Source of the DNA: SB25 sp050180705
GTDB taxonomy: Bacteria > Bacteroidota > Bacteroidia > Bacteroidales > Tenuifilaceae
Assembly (NCBI GenBank): GCA_050180705.1
Contig: JBFXDX010000001.1
Span: 62,001 to 126,000, forward strand
DNA: 64,000 bases
Direction of reading: 5' to 3'
Shown here: positions 43,614 through 53,235 of the stretch, piece after piece
How positions within the stretch are numbered: the stretch's first letter is position 1
Layout of the letters: each line of letters begins with the position of its first letter
Translations under genes and position numbers: made by a program
The notes under the pieces: generated by a model
Databases searched by the model: none
Seen by the model: the letters and a program-made list of their open reading frames with translations, nothing else
Told to the model about the DNA's origin: nothing

Positions 43614-45029
43614 ATGAATATAAGAGTTATAAAAAAAATTAGGCTGATTGTGTTAGTTGGCTTGTTTGCTGCGCTGAGTTTGGCTTCTTTGGCTCAGGTT
43701 AACGATAGTACCACATTAGTTTTTAAAATTGATATTAAGGAGAGCATAATGCCTTCGGCATGGCGCCAGGTTAAGGTTGGATTCGAAAAAGCAATTGAGC
43801 AAAAGGCTGATATTATTCTTATCCATATGAACACCTACGGTGGAATGGTTGATATGGCCGATTCTATTAGAACAAAGATTCTGAATAGTCCGGTTCCTGT
43901 TTGGGTCTTTATCGATAATCAGGCTGCATCAGCAGGAGCATTGATTTCCATAGCATGCGATAGCATTTATATGCGAAAGGGTGGAAGCATTGGCGCTGCA
44001 ACAGTGGTTGATCAATCAGGAAAAGTTGTACCCGATAAATTTCAATCGTTTATGCGTAGCACAATGCGTGCAACTGCCGAGGCAAAAGGACAGGATACTG
44101 TGATTGTAGGTAAAGACACAATACTAAAATGGCGTCGCGACCCGCATATTGCCGAAGCAATGGTCGATCCATCTATCTATATTGAGGGAATTATTGATAC
44201 TGGGAAGGTGCTAACTTTTACTGCCGAGGAGGCAATCAAACATGGCTATTGCGAAGGAAAAGCCGAAACTGTTGATGATTTGCTAAAACAGGCTGGAGTG
44301 AAAAATTACACTGTAGCAGAATTTAAACCTTCATTTTTAGATAGAATACTGGGATTCCTTACCAATCCTATTGTTTCAGGATTGTTAATTATGATAATAA
44401 TAGGGGGAATATATTTTGAACTTCAAACTCCGGGCATAGGATTTCCTTTAGCTGCGGCAGCCATTGCGGCCATACTATATTTTGCACCTCATTATATTGA
44501 GGGGTTGGCCGAGCATTGGGAATTGTTAATATTTATAATAGGTGTAATTTTAGTCCTAATTGAGGTTTTTGCAATTCCAGGATTTGGAGTTACCGGTATT
44601 AGTGGTATTATATTAATAGTTGCTGGACTTACTCTTGCAATGATTGACAATGAACTGTTTAGGGGAAATGGTGATTTCCCATGGATTGTTATAGTTAAAC
44701 CATTTGGAATTGTAATAGCCTCTGTCTTTCTTGGATTGGTTGGAGGCATTGCGCTGAGTAAAAAACTGCTTACATCAACAATGTTTCCAAACCTTGCGTT
44801 GCATTCCGAACTATCTGGTGAAGGCGGATTTGTTGGTGTCGATTTGCAAATCAAGACTAAAGTTGGAATGGAAGGTGTTGCAATAACCATATTGCGACCA
44901 TCGGGAAAAGTACAGATTGACAATGAATGGTTTGATGCTATGTCGGAGTATGGCTATATTGAGAAAGGGGAGAAGGTAAAGGTTGTTAAGGACGAAGCGG
45001 GACAGCTTTACGTTGTTAAGATTGGCTAA
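43614..45029 (+). CDS. NfeD-family membrane serine protease (long form)
   Basis: A 471-residue protein: signal/anchor at residues ~8-28, a ClpP-class (SppA-like) protease domain with ASAGALISIACDSIYMRKGG (nucleophile Ser next to AG) and a Lys-containing helix, then four membrane helices (residues ~240-385) and a soluble C-terminal NfeD OB-fold ending GYIEKGEKVKVVKDEAGQL. This is the NfeD1b type, linked to membrane protein quality control and stomatin partners; no stomatin gene is adjacent. Directly followed, two bases on, by an acetyltransferase gene. Confidence 0.88.
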   Translation: MNIRVIKKIRLIVLVGLFAALSLASLAQVNDSTTLVFKIDIKESIMPSAWRQVKVGFEKAIEQKADIILIHMNTYGGMVDMADSIRTKILNSPVPVWVFIDNQAASAGALISIACDSIYMRKGGSIGAATVVDQSGKVVPDKFQSFMRSTMRATAEAKGQDTVIVGKDTILKWRRDPHIAEAMVDPSIYIEGIIDTGKVLTFTAEEAIKHGYCEGKAETVDDLLKQAGVKNYTVAEFKPSFLDRILGFLTNPIVSGLLIMIIIGGIYFELQTPGIGFPLAAAAIAAILYFAPHYIEGLAEHWELLIFIIGVILVLIEVFAIPGFGVTGISGIILIVAGLTLAMIDNELFRGNGDFPWIVIVKPFGIVIASVFLGLVGGIALSKKLLTSTMFPNLALHSELSGEGGFVGVDLQIKTKVGMEGVAITILRPSGKVQIDNEWFDAMSEYGYIEKGEKVKVVKDEAGQLYVVKIG

Positions 45030-45031
45030 TT

Positions 45032-45466
45032 ATGGCTGGAATAACAATAAGAGATTTTACGATTCGTGATTTTGAAGGTTTAAGCGAGGTTTGGAGTTTA
45101 ACCAACCTTGGAAATCCTCAACGAGGTGATAATCTTGACATCATTATGCAAAGTATTGCAATGGGCGGGAAAATGCTTGTTGCGGTTAACAATCAAGATA
45201 AAGTTATTGCAACTAGTTGGATGACCTTTGATGGGCGTAGAATTCATCTGCATCATTTTGGCATTCATCCCGATTATCAAAGACAGGGCATTGGTAAATT
45301 GCTAGTAAAGGAATCGTTACGATTTGTGAAGGATAAAGGGTATCAGGTAAAACTAGAGGTGCATCAATCCAATGTGGCGGCAATAAATCTGTATAAACAA
45401 TTTGGTTTTACATTCCTTGGCGATTATGATGTGTATATAATAAGGGATTTGAGTACGATTGAGTAG
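45032..45466 (+). CDS. GNAT-family N-acetyltransferase
   Basis: A 144-residue single-domain GNAT. The acetyl-CoA loop is HFGIHPDYQRQGIGKLLVKE and the C-terminal part NVAAINLYKQFGFTFLGDYD is typical. The substrate could be a small amine or a protein N-terminus (RimI-like). It is probably co-transcribed with the NfeD protease, whose stop is two bases upstream. Confidence 0.85.
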   Translation: MAGITIRDFTIRDFEGLSEVWSLTNLGNPQRGDNLDIIMQSIAMGGKMLVAVNNQDKVIATSWMTFDGRRIHLHHFGIHPDYQRQGIGKLLVKESLRFVKDKGYQVKLEVHQSNVAAINLYKQFGFTFLGDYDVYIIRDLSTIE

Positions 45467-45520
45467 TTAAAATTGATAAATTGAAATTAATTAAAGTCTT
45501 ATTTAACTTTAAACTGATTT

Positions 45521-46150
45521 ATGAAATTACTTCTGCTATACCTTGCTGTTGGCCTTTTTTCTACAGCCAATGCTCAAACCGATTCAGTGATTATTCTTAA
45601 TAAACCCAGCGAAGTGCGGGGCAAAAATATTATGGAGGCATTTGCTTCGAGAGCCTCCACTCGGGAATTTTCCGAAGAAGAATTATCGCTTCAGGATATT
45701 TCTGATTTACTATGGGCTGCCAATGGCATTAATCGCTCCGATGAAGGAAAAAGAACTGCTCCAACTGCAATGAATTCTCAGGACATTGATGTATATGTTG
45801 TAATGAGGCAAGGTGTTTACTTGTACGATGCACAAAAACACAAATTAATATTGATTACCGAAGGCGATTATAGGGAGGCTGTTGCTGGAAGGCAAAAGGA
45901 TTTTGCCAAGGCTCCGCTATTTTGCATCATGGTGTCGGATATTTCTAGATTTAAGCATGGCGAAGAGTCGCTAAAGTTGACTTGGGCTGCAATGGATGCG
46001 GCTTACATATCGCAAAATATAGATTTATTTTGTGCAGGTGTAGGTTTTAAAACAAGGCCTAGAGCAGGAATGGATTTCGATAAGTTAACGGATTTACTAA
46101 AGTTGGCTCCATCTCAGCATTTAATGCTTAATAATCCTGTTAGTAAGTAG
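45521..46150 (+). CDS. Exported nitroreductase-family protein (SagB/ThcOx type)
   Basis: A 209-residue protein with a cleavable signal (LLLLYLAVGLFSTANAQ). The mature part begins with RASTREFSEEELSLQDISDL LLWAANGINRSD, the FMN-binding pattern of SagB/thiazoline oxidase-like nitroreductases. The export signal is unusual for an FMN enzyme but common in Bacteroidota copies. The substrate is unknown. A terminator follows. Confidence 0.75.
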   Translation: MKLLLLYLAVGLFSTANAQTDSVIILNKPSEVRGKNIMEAFASRASTREFSEEELSLQDISDLLWAANGINRSDEGKRTAPTAMNSQDIDVYVVMRQGVYLYDAQKHKLILITEGDYREAVAGRQKDFAKAPLFCIMVSDISRFKHGEESLKLTWAAMDAAYISQNIDLFCAGVGFKTRPRAGMDFDKLTDLLKLAPSQHLMLNNPVSK

Positions 46151-46170
46151 ATTTCAATAAACTATAGATT

Positions 46171-46206
46171 ACTTGGTTGCTGTGTTTCGTAACCAAGTTT
46201 TTTGTT
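46171..46206 (+). terminator. Intrinsic terminator
   Basis: An 8-bp stem (ACTTGGTT at 46171-46178, complement at 46191-46198) with a 12-base loop and a long T-run, about 20 bases after the nitroreductase stop codon. Confidence 0.82.
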
Positions 46207-46310
46207 TAATAAATTTTCATTTAACTTACTCTAAGTTTTATTTTTTGTATATTTCATAATGCGTTGAACAATATATAGTTCTATTTGTATTAATATAAAG
46301 TGTACAACCA

Positions 46311-47720
46311 ATGAAACGAGAGATTATTAGTACGAAACACAAGGCTTTATCGTTAAATCTCGATCCATCAAAGTATGGAACCATTGCCGAAATTGGCGGT
46401 GGGCAAGAGGTTGCTCGTGCATTTTTTCAGGCAGGTGGAGCATCTGGTACAATTGCCAAAACAATTTCCGCTTACGACAAAATTTTTAGCGACCATCTTT
46501 ATAGCAGAGGCGATCAAGGGCGATATGTTTGTCTCACTCGTTTGGAACAGATGCTTTGTACCGAGTACGATGAACTTCTTGCTGTGCTGGGTGTAAATAG
46601 ACAGGATGGAGTTCGATATTTTGCATTTGCTAACACAGTAGAAACTCTAAACTTCAAAAAGGATAATCAGGGACATGGATGGCTTGGTGTTAGATTCGAA
46701 CTTAACCATACAGGAAAACCAAATGATATTGTGATTCATGTTCGTTTGTTAGAAAACGACCCAATTCTTCAGCAATACACGCTGGGAACGCTTGGTGTTA
46801 ACCTAATTTATGCTTGCTTTAACTATTCCGATAAACCCAATGTCTTCCTCCAATCGTTGATGGATAATTTATCGAATGATAGGGTTGAGATAACCATGGC
46901 AAAGATGGTTGGCCCAGATCTGTCGTGGGTTGACAACCGGTTACTCTGTGTTCAACTGGTGAAGAACGAAATGACTCCAGCAATTATTTTCGATAGGTAC
47001 GGAAAGGTTCAGGAGCCCGATGATATGCTTTACAAGAAGAATGCACTATTGCTACGTGGGCGTTTTAGGCCAATAACCTATGTTGGTTTCGATATTCTTA
47101 AATCGGCCTATGCTCATTTTAAAAAAAACGAAGCGTTTACAACCGAAAGTACACTCCAGATTTCTGAAATCACCTTAAATAATTTACTTGATGAAGGCGA
47201 AATAAACGAGCGTGATTTTTTGGATAGGGTTGATATTTTGAATGGTATGGGACAAAACGTAATGATATCGAATTTTAAGGAATTTTATAAGTTAGTAGAA
47301 TATTTTGGCCGATTCAAGCATCGAAACCTGAGAATAATAATGGGAGTACCAACCTTTGCGAAGGTTATGGATAAAAGTTATTATACCGATTTAGCAGGAG
47401 GCCTTTTGGAAGCTGTAGGGAAAATGTTTCCGGCTCGGACAAAGTTTTACATTTATCCAGCCTTGAACAGACAAACAAAGAAACTGATGGAAACCGATGA
47501 CATTCCATTGGCTCCTGATGTGATGCATATATATTTATACATGCTTGAGAATTCCTTGATAGTGAATCTTAAAGATGTTAGGGCCGAATGGTTGAATATA
47601 GACTCCAATGAGGTATTGCAATTAATCCATAAGGGTGATTTAAGATGGGAAACTATGGTTCCTCAATATGTGACAAAGAGTATTAAGAGTAAGAAATTAT
47701 TTGGGTACAGAGGTGAGTAA
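46311..47720 (+). CDS. Large conserved Bacteroidota protein of unknown function
   Basis: A 469-residue soluble protein with no signal. It begins MKREIISTKHKALSLNLDPS and contains YGTIAEIGGGQEVARAFFQA, FQAGGASGTIAKTISAYDK and GHGWLGVRFELN. I recognise this as a protein widely kept in Bacteroidota whose database names disagree (nicotinate-nucleotide adenylyltransferase and TonB receptor both appear), which I do not trust: no HxGH nucleotidyl motif or barrel is visible. Genuine function unknown. It is followed by a shared bidirectional terminator. Confidence 0.7.
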   Translation: MKREIISTKHKALSLNLDPSKYGTIAEIGGGQEVARAFFQAGGASGTIAKTISAYDKIFSDHLYSRGDQGRYVCLTRLEQMLCTEYDELLAVLGVNRQDGVRYFAFANTVETLNFKKDNQGHGWLGVRFELNHTGKPNDIVIHVRLLENDPILQQYTLGTLGVNLIYACFNYSDKPNVFLQSLMDNLSNDRVEITMAKMVGPDLSWVDNRLLCVQLVKNEMTPAIIFDRYGKVQEPDDMLYKKNALLLRGRFRPITYVGFDILKSAYAHFKKNEAFTTESTLQISEITLNNLLDEGEINERDFLDRVDILNGMGQNVMISNFKEFYKLVEYFGRFKHRNLRIIMGVPTFAKVMDKSYYTDLAGGLLEAVGKMFPARTKFYIYPALNRQTKKLMETDDIPLAPDVMHIYLYMLENSLIVNLKDVRAEWLNIDSNEVLQLIHKGDLRWETMVPQYVTKSIKSKKLFGYRGE

Positions 47721-47722
47721 TT

Positions 47723-47758
47723 AAAAGAAAAGCGACTCAATGAGTCGCTTTTCTTTTT
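47723..47758. terminator. Bidirectional terminator between converging genes
   Basis: A 16-bp perfect stem (arms 47723-47738 and 47742-47757) with an AAT loop and A/T-runs on both sides, placed between the 46311-47720 gene and the sensor gene on the other strand. Confidence 0.9.
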
Positions 47759-47770
47759 GGTGAATTTATA

Positions 47771-50104
47771 CTAGTCTTTAAACTCATCAGCTTCAAAGGC
47801 AAGTTTCATAATTTTACTTACTTTACCTTCGTTATCCTTAACAGGAATATAGGTTTCTAGTAATTCAATTGTTCTTCCATTCCAGTTAAGTTTCGATTTT
47901 GTTTTCTTGGTCATGCCAGCCTTTAGGTTATCCCAGAAAATGCCATACTCTTTCTTTTGTTGTTCTGTAAGAACAAGATTATTGGAGTGGTGCGATCCGA
48001 TTATTTGATCACGATGAATACCCAATAGTTGTACAAATGCTTCGTTAACGTTAATAACGTTACCGCCCAAATCGTACTCAATAACGTAAGCCGAGGTGCT
48101 TATTGAATGAATAAACCCTTCAATTTCGCCTGATTTTCGCGCAACTTCTTCCTGGGTTGCTTGTAGCTCCTCCATATTTTGACGCATCTCCTCTTCTTGA
48201 GCCTTCATTTCTTCGGCCTGCATTTGCGATTGCTCTAATAAGAATTTTGTACGGGCATTAATCTTAACCGATAAAATAGTGGAAGCTATGCTTTCTGCAA
48301 TCTCCTCAATGAAATCAACCTCAAATTTTTCGAGAACTTTGAATGAAGCCATTTCAATAACGCCAAGAACTTCATCCTCATGTTTCAAAGGAACAAGTAT
48401 TACGCAGCGAGGATTCGATTCTCCAAGACCTGATGATATCATCACGTAGTCGTCGGGAACCTCGGTCATGAATATGGTCTCTTTTTCCATTGCGCAAGCA
48501 CCAACAAGGCCTTCCCCTTTTTCAACATGTTTGGTTATGTACTTTTTTCTATCCCAAGCAAATGTTGATACAAGTTCGAAGAATTGGTTGTATCTATCCT
48601 CTTCGTTCCATAGGAAAATTCCACCTTGGTTGGCTCCAACATATTTAACTAATCCAACTATTACGCTATCGCAAAGTTTTTGTAAGTCGTTATTATTCTG
48701 ACGGAGCAACTCTCCAAATTTTGCAAAACCTTCGTTAGCCCATGAGCGTTTTTGATCTTCAACTTTACGATTATCTTCCTCTAATGCGGCATTGCGTAAA
48801 CTATCGCGCATGTACTGTAGCGATTTACCTAGAGCATCTTTATCACCCAAGAGATCCAATGATGAATCGTAATTGCCTTTTCCAATTTCGTTAGCAAAAT
48901 CTGTTTTTTTATTTAACCCCTCAATGGAGGTATTTAGGGCAACAGACATTTCCTCTATTTCGTCACCGGTAGATAAGTTTATCTTTAAATCATTCGAAAT
49001 TTCTCCCTTTGCAATATGTTTAAGAATTTCAGTGATTTTTACTATTGGCTTAGTGAGATTATCCGAAATGAATAGAAGGACAAATACCATTATAAAAAGG
49101 CCAATAATGCTGACAATTAGTGATATATAAAGAGTTCTGTTTGCACTGGCAGTAATTACATCGAGAGGTGCTGATAATACCAAGGCCCAAGGTGTGTTAG
49201 TTTTTCCTGCAACTATAGGAGAGTAGCATATTAGATGAGCTTTCCCAAATTCATCGAGTTTAATATAGCTAAACTCTTCACCCTTGTTTATGTGCTCAGT
49301 AAGATTTTGATTTTGAACATCGTCAGGGAATATTTCTGTTATGTTTTTGAAGATAAATTCCTTGTTAGGATGGCTGGCAATGATTCCAGTATTGGAAATT
49401 AAGTAAGCATAACTACCTTCTACTGGCTTTATGCTGGAAACAATCTCCTGAAGGCTTTCTAAACTCTGATCGGTTGCAATTATACCACTAAATGTTCCAT
49501 TGATATAAACCGGGGAACTATAGGTGATCATTAATTTTGTATCGGATTTACCTGTTGTAACCTGATCTACGTATGGTTCCCAGATAGCTTCAATCCCTTT
49601 TTTCTTATATGCTCCATAAATTGGAGGATCGCCAGTTAAGCTTCGTTGATCATATAACCACTTAAGCTGAGTACCTTCTCGCCAAGTTGTAATAACAAAA
49701 CGACCAAAGTCTTTTTCGTATCCAGGAACAAAAGATTTGTACTCCCAGCTATCCCAAAGCGAATATACTTGTGGATTGTCTTTAAGAACAGGAAGGTACA
49801 TATCGAGAAATAGTTTCTTCCATTGTTCGTGAGGCATATCTTTATAAACAGTTAATGCCTGAGATAATGTTCTAACCAAAGACAGTTCTCGCTCGAATAT
49901 ACCAGAAATTTCTTTGGCTGTTACTTTGGCTGTAAGTTGAGTTTTTGTGATTGCATCATCGTGAATAGTTTGGCGCGAGTTATATAGTATATAGCCAACT
50001 GAAATAATATAAAGCAATGCGGTAAAGGTCAGAATGTAAAGTAATATCTTCTGACGAATGTTTAGTTTACGACTCATAAGGTTAAAGAATTTGTGGCTAA
50101 ACAT
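47771..50104 (-). CDS. Cache-HAMP-GAF-PAS sensor protein without output domain
   Basis: A 777-residue membrane sensor. TM1 at ~20-42; an extracytoplasmic double-Cache region (WEPYVDQVTTGKSDTKLMIT, SGIIATDQSLESLQEIVSS); TM2 at ~330-350; HAMP (SDNLTKPIVKITEILKHIAK) to ~400; GAF at ~475-625 (EGLVGACAMEKETIFMTEVP); a coiled coil of Glu/Gln-rich repeats at ~630-665; PAS at ~665-775 (STSAYVIEYDLGGNVINVNE). It ends there, with no kinase, GGDEF or methyl-accepting domain. An alternative start at 50077 (MSRKLNIRQKILLYI) would shorten it by nine residues. Confidence 0.85.
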   Translation of the reverse strand: MFSHKFFNLMSRKLNIRQKILLYILTFTALLYIISVGYILYNSRQTIHDDAITKTQLTAKVTAKEISGIFERELSLVRTLSQALTVYKDMPHEQWKKLFLDMYLPVLKDNPQVYSLWDSWEYKSFVPGYEKDFGRFVITTWREGTQLKWLYDQRSLTGDPPIYGAYKKKGIEAIWEPYVDQVTTGKSDTKLMITYSSPVYINGTFSGIIATDQSLESLQEIVSSIKPVEGSYAYLISNTGIIASHPNKEFIFKNITEIFPDDVQNQNLTEHINKGEEFSYIKLDEFGKAHLICYSPIVAGKTNTPWALVLSAPLDVITASANRTLYISLIVSIIGLFIMVFVLLFISDNLTKPIVKITEILKHIAKGEISNDLKINLSTGDEIEEMSVALNTSIEGLNKKTDFANEIGKGNYDSSLDLLGDKDALGKSLQYMRDSLRNAALEEDNRKVEDQKRSWANEGFAKFGELLRQNNNDLQKLCDSVIVGLVKYVGANQGGIFLWNEEDRYNQFFELVSTFAWDRKKYITKHVEKGEGLVGACAMEKETIFMTEVPDDYVMISSGLGESNPRCVILVPLKHEDEVLGVIEMASFKVLEKFEVDFIEEIAESIASTILSVKINARTKFLLEQSQMQAEEMKAQEEEMRQNMEELQATQEEVARKSGEIEGFIHSISTSAYVIEYDLGGNVINVNEAFVQLLGIHRDQIIGSHHSNNLVLTEQQKKEYGIFWDNLKAGMTKKTKSKLNWNGRTIELLETYIPVKDNEGKVSKIMKLAFEADEFKD

Positions 50105-50207
50105 ATAACATTTCTAGAAAAATTACAATGATTTTAATGAAAATACTCTTTCTTTAAACCTTTTTTTCTAATGTTGTCAAACATCAGAATTAACCTAAAA
50201 ATAAACT

Positions 50208-53117
50208 ATGAAAAGAATTATTAAAAATTTTCTTTTTGGGATTTTACTTTTTCTTATCCCTTCGATCCTATTTGCACAGGATTATAAGTATGAATCGGTT
50301 CCCGGAGATCCTTTAAATGCAAGGATTTATACCTTAAGTAATGGATTAAAGGTATACATGTCGGTTGTTAAGGATGAACCAAGAATTCAAACATTTATTG
50401 CCGTTAGGGTTGGTAGTAAGAATGATCCAAAAGAAACAACTGGGCTTGCACATTACTTTGAACATATGATGTTTAAAGGAACTCCTGAATTTGGAACAAT
50501 GGACTGGGAGAAAGAAAAGGTATTAATTAGTAAAATTGAGTCGCTATTTGAAGTTTATAGAGTAGAGATCGATTCCACAAAGAGAGCAGCTGTTTACCAT
50601 CAGATAGATAGCATTTCTTATGAAGCTTCAAAATTGGCTATTCCTAATGAGTACGATAAGTTGATGGCTGCAATTGGTTCGACAGGTACAAATGCAGGAA
50701 CATCAAATGATTATACCGTTTACATCGAGAATATTCCAAACAATCAACTGGAAAACTGGGCCTTAATTGAATCGAAAAGATTTAATCAGAATGTACTGAG
50801 GTTATTCCATACAGAGTTGGAAACCGTTTACGAGGAAAAGAATATGTCGCTTACGAACGATAGTCGTAAGGCTAGTGAGTTAATGCTTAAAGGATTATTT
50901 CCAAATCATCCTTATGGTCAACAAACAACATTGGGTGAGGCAGAGCATTTGAAAAATCCTTCGATGAAGAATATTCGTGAGTTTTTTGCTCAGTATTATG
51001 TTCCCAATAATATGGCTGTTGTAATGGCCGGAGATTTCAATCCTGATGAGGCTATTAAGGTTATTGATAAATACTTTAGCATACTAAAACCAGTTGAATT
51101 ACCTGAGTTTAAGTTTAAGCCAGAGCAACCTATCACCTCGCCAATCTCGTTGGAAGTTACAGGCTTAGAGGCGGAGAATGTTAGCATTGGTTTTCGTTTT
51201 AATGGCGCTAACTCAGCAGATGCTGATATTCTAGAACTTATTTCATCAATTTTATTTAACCGAAAGGCTGGGTTAATTGATTTAAATATCAATAAAAAGC
51301 AGTTAACATTAGGTTGTGGTGCTTATAATAGAGCATTGGTAGATTATTCGATGTTTCAACTTATGGGACGCAATAAAAAAGGACAGACCCTTGATGAGGT
51401 TAAAGACTTACTTTTGCAGCAGATCGATTTATTGAAGAAGGGTGACTTTCCTGATTGGATGCTCGAAGCTGCCATTAATAACTATAAGTTGTCTATTATG
51501 CATATGATGGAGAGCGGTCGTGACCGTGCTAGTTTGATGTACTCGTCGTATCTGAATAGAGTTAATTGGGCCGATGAGGTTGCATCTATTTCGAGATTGG
51601 AGAAAATAACCAAGGACCAAATTGTAAAATTTGCTAATGAAAAATTTGGCAATAACTACGTTGTAGTTTACAAGCGTCAGGGGAAACCAGAAGACATTGC
51701 AAAGGTTAACAAGCCTGCAATTACACCCGTGCATATTAACCGTGATGAAGAATCTGATTTTTTCAAGCAAATCAAGAGTTCGACTGTAAATCCAATCGAT
51801 CCTGTTTTTGTTGATTATAAGAAGGATGTTACCAAGTTCAATTTAAAGAAAGAAGTTGAGGTTCTTTACAGCAAGAATAATGAGAATGGAACATTCCAGT
51901 TGGTTTACTACTATCCATTTGGAAACCTGAGCGATCCTACACTACGCCTTGCCACTAAGTATATTCAACTTTTGGGTACATCAAAATTGTCGGCCGATCA
52001 AATAAGCCAAGAGTTCTATAAATTAGCAACTACCTTTAATATCTACGTTTATGATGAGGAGACTTACATTACTCTTTCGGGTTTAAGCGAGAATGCCGAT
52101 AAATCAGTTGCTCTTATGGAGAGTATTTTGAACGATGCTAAGCCTGATAATGATGCCTTACAGTCGTATATTGCGAATGAAATTAAAGGTCGTAACGATT
52201 CTAAGAAAAATCAAAAAACAGTGTTTGCAGGACTAGTAAGTTATGCTACCTATGGGGCACAAAATCCTTTTAATTATGTGTTATCCGAAGATCAGCTAAA
52301 GGCATTAACCCCCGAAAAACTTATTCAAACGGTTAAAATGCTAAACACTTATCCTCATACTATTCTATATTATGGAACGGCGAATGAAAAGGATTTGAAG
52401 AAACAATTACTGGCCAATCACACTTTACCTAAGGTGTTTAATGCGGCTCCTGTAAATAAGAAATTTGTTGAGTTAGAAACACCAAGCGATAGGGTTACTT
52501 TTGCTAATTACGATGCCAAACAGTCGTATTTACAAACAATTTCGAAGAGTGTACCATACACATTTGATCTTTATCCTATAGTAAAGCTTTATAACGATTA
52601 CTTTGGGGGTGGAATGAATGCAATTGTATTTCAGGAGATGCGCGAGAAACGTGGTTTAGCATACTCAGCAAAAGCTCGTTTCAGCATTCCATCGTGGCCC
52701 GATAGAGTATTTATGAACACAAGTTACATTGCTACGCAGAATGATAAGGTTATAGATGCATTTAATGCTTTCAACGAGTTGTTTAATCAAATGCCCGAAG
52801 CCGAAATTGGATTTAATTTAGCGAAGGAATCAGCAATATCTGATATTAGAACTAACCGTGTTGAGAAGATGGATTTGCTCTGGAACTATATTGAGGCACA
52901 GCATATGGGCTGGACTACTGATGTACGAAAGGTTCTATTCGAAAAATTGCCGTCTTATACACTTGACGATGTTAAAAAATTCCAAGAGAAATATGTTAAG
53001 GATAAAACAAAAACATATGTAATACTAGGGAGAGAGGGTGATCTGGATTTTGAAAAGTTAAAGCAACTTTACGGTCCGGTTACGAAGTTAACTCTCGAAG
53101 ATATTTTTGGATACTAA
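50208..53117 (+). CDS. M16-family zinc peptidase (two-domain, exported)
   Basis: A 969-residue pitrilysin-type protease with signal peptide (FLFGILLFLIPSILFAQ). The inverted zinc motif is GLAHYFEHMMFKGT (H82-x-x-E85-H86) with the distal Glu in ELETVYEEKN. A second, inactive M16 half follows (residues ~540-960), as in most long members. It degrades peptides in the periplasm or outside. It is transcribed alone, in the direction opposite to the sensor gene. Confidence 0.92.
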   Translation: MKRIIKNFLFGILLFLIPSILFAQDYKYESVPGDPLNARIYTLSNGLKVYMSVVKDEPRIQTFIAVRVGSKNDPKETTGLAHYFEHMMFKGTPEFGTMDWEKEKVLISKIESLFEVYRVEIDSTKRAAVYHQIDSISYEASKLAIPNEYDKLMAAIGSTGTNAGTSNDYTVYIENIPNNQLENWALIESKRFNQNVLRLFHTELETVYEEKNMSLTNDSRKASELMLKGLFPNHPYGQQTTLGEAEHLKNPSMKNIREFFAQYYVPNNMAVVMAGDFNPDEAIKVIDKYFSILKPVELPEFKFKPEQPITSPISLEVTGLEAENVSIGFRFNGANSADADILELISSILFNRKAGLIDLNINKKQLTLGCGAYNRALVDYSMFQLMGRNKKGQTLDEVKDLLLQQIDLLKKGDFPDWMLEAAINNYKLSIMHMMESGRDRASLMYSSYLNRVNWADEVASISRLEKITKDQIVKFANEKFGNNYVVVYKRQGKPEDIAKVNKPAITPVHINRDEESDFFKQIKSSTVNPIDPVFVDYKKDVTKFNLKKEVEVLYSKNNENGTFQLVYYYPFGNLSDPTLRLATKYIQLLGTSKLSADQISQEFYKLATTFNIYVYDEETYITLSGLSENADKSVALMESILNDAKPDNDALQSYIANEIKGRNDSKKNQKTVFAGLVSYATYGAQNPFNYVLSEDQLKALTPEKLIQTVKMLNTYPHTILYYGTANEKDLKKQLLANHTLPKVFNAAPVNKKFVELETPSDRVTFANYDAKQSYLQTISKSVPYTFDLYPIVKLYNDYFGGGMNAIVFQEMREKRGLAYSAKARFSIPSWPDRVFMNTSYIATQNDKVIDAFNAFNELFNQMPEAEIGFNLAKESAISDIRTNRVEKMDLLWNYIEAQHMGWTTDVRKVLFEKLPSYTLDDVKKFQEKYVKDKTKTYVILGREGDLDFEKLKQLYGPVTKLTLEDIFGY

Positions 53118-53127
53118 TCTAAAATCT

Positions 53128-53157
53128 AGGGCCAGCCAAAGAGGTTGGCCCTTTTTA
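53128..53157 (+). terminator. Intrinsic terminator of the M16 gene
   Basis: A 10-bp stem (AGGGCCAGCC at 53128-53137, complement at 53143-53152 with one G-T pair) and a T-run, 11 bases after the stop codon. Confidence 0.9.
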
Positions 53158-53235
53158 TTATAGGATTACCTATAAATGATTTATAAATTTGCTTTGTTAA
53201 GTAGTTTAATGTTGATTAACTAACCTTCAAAATCG

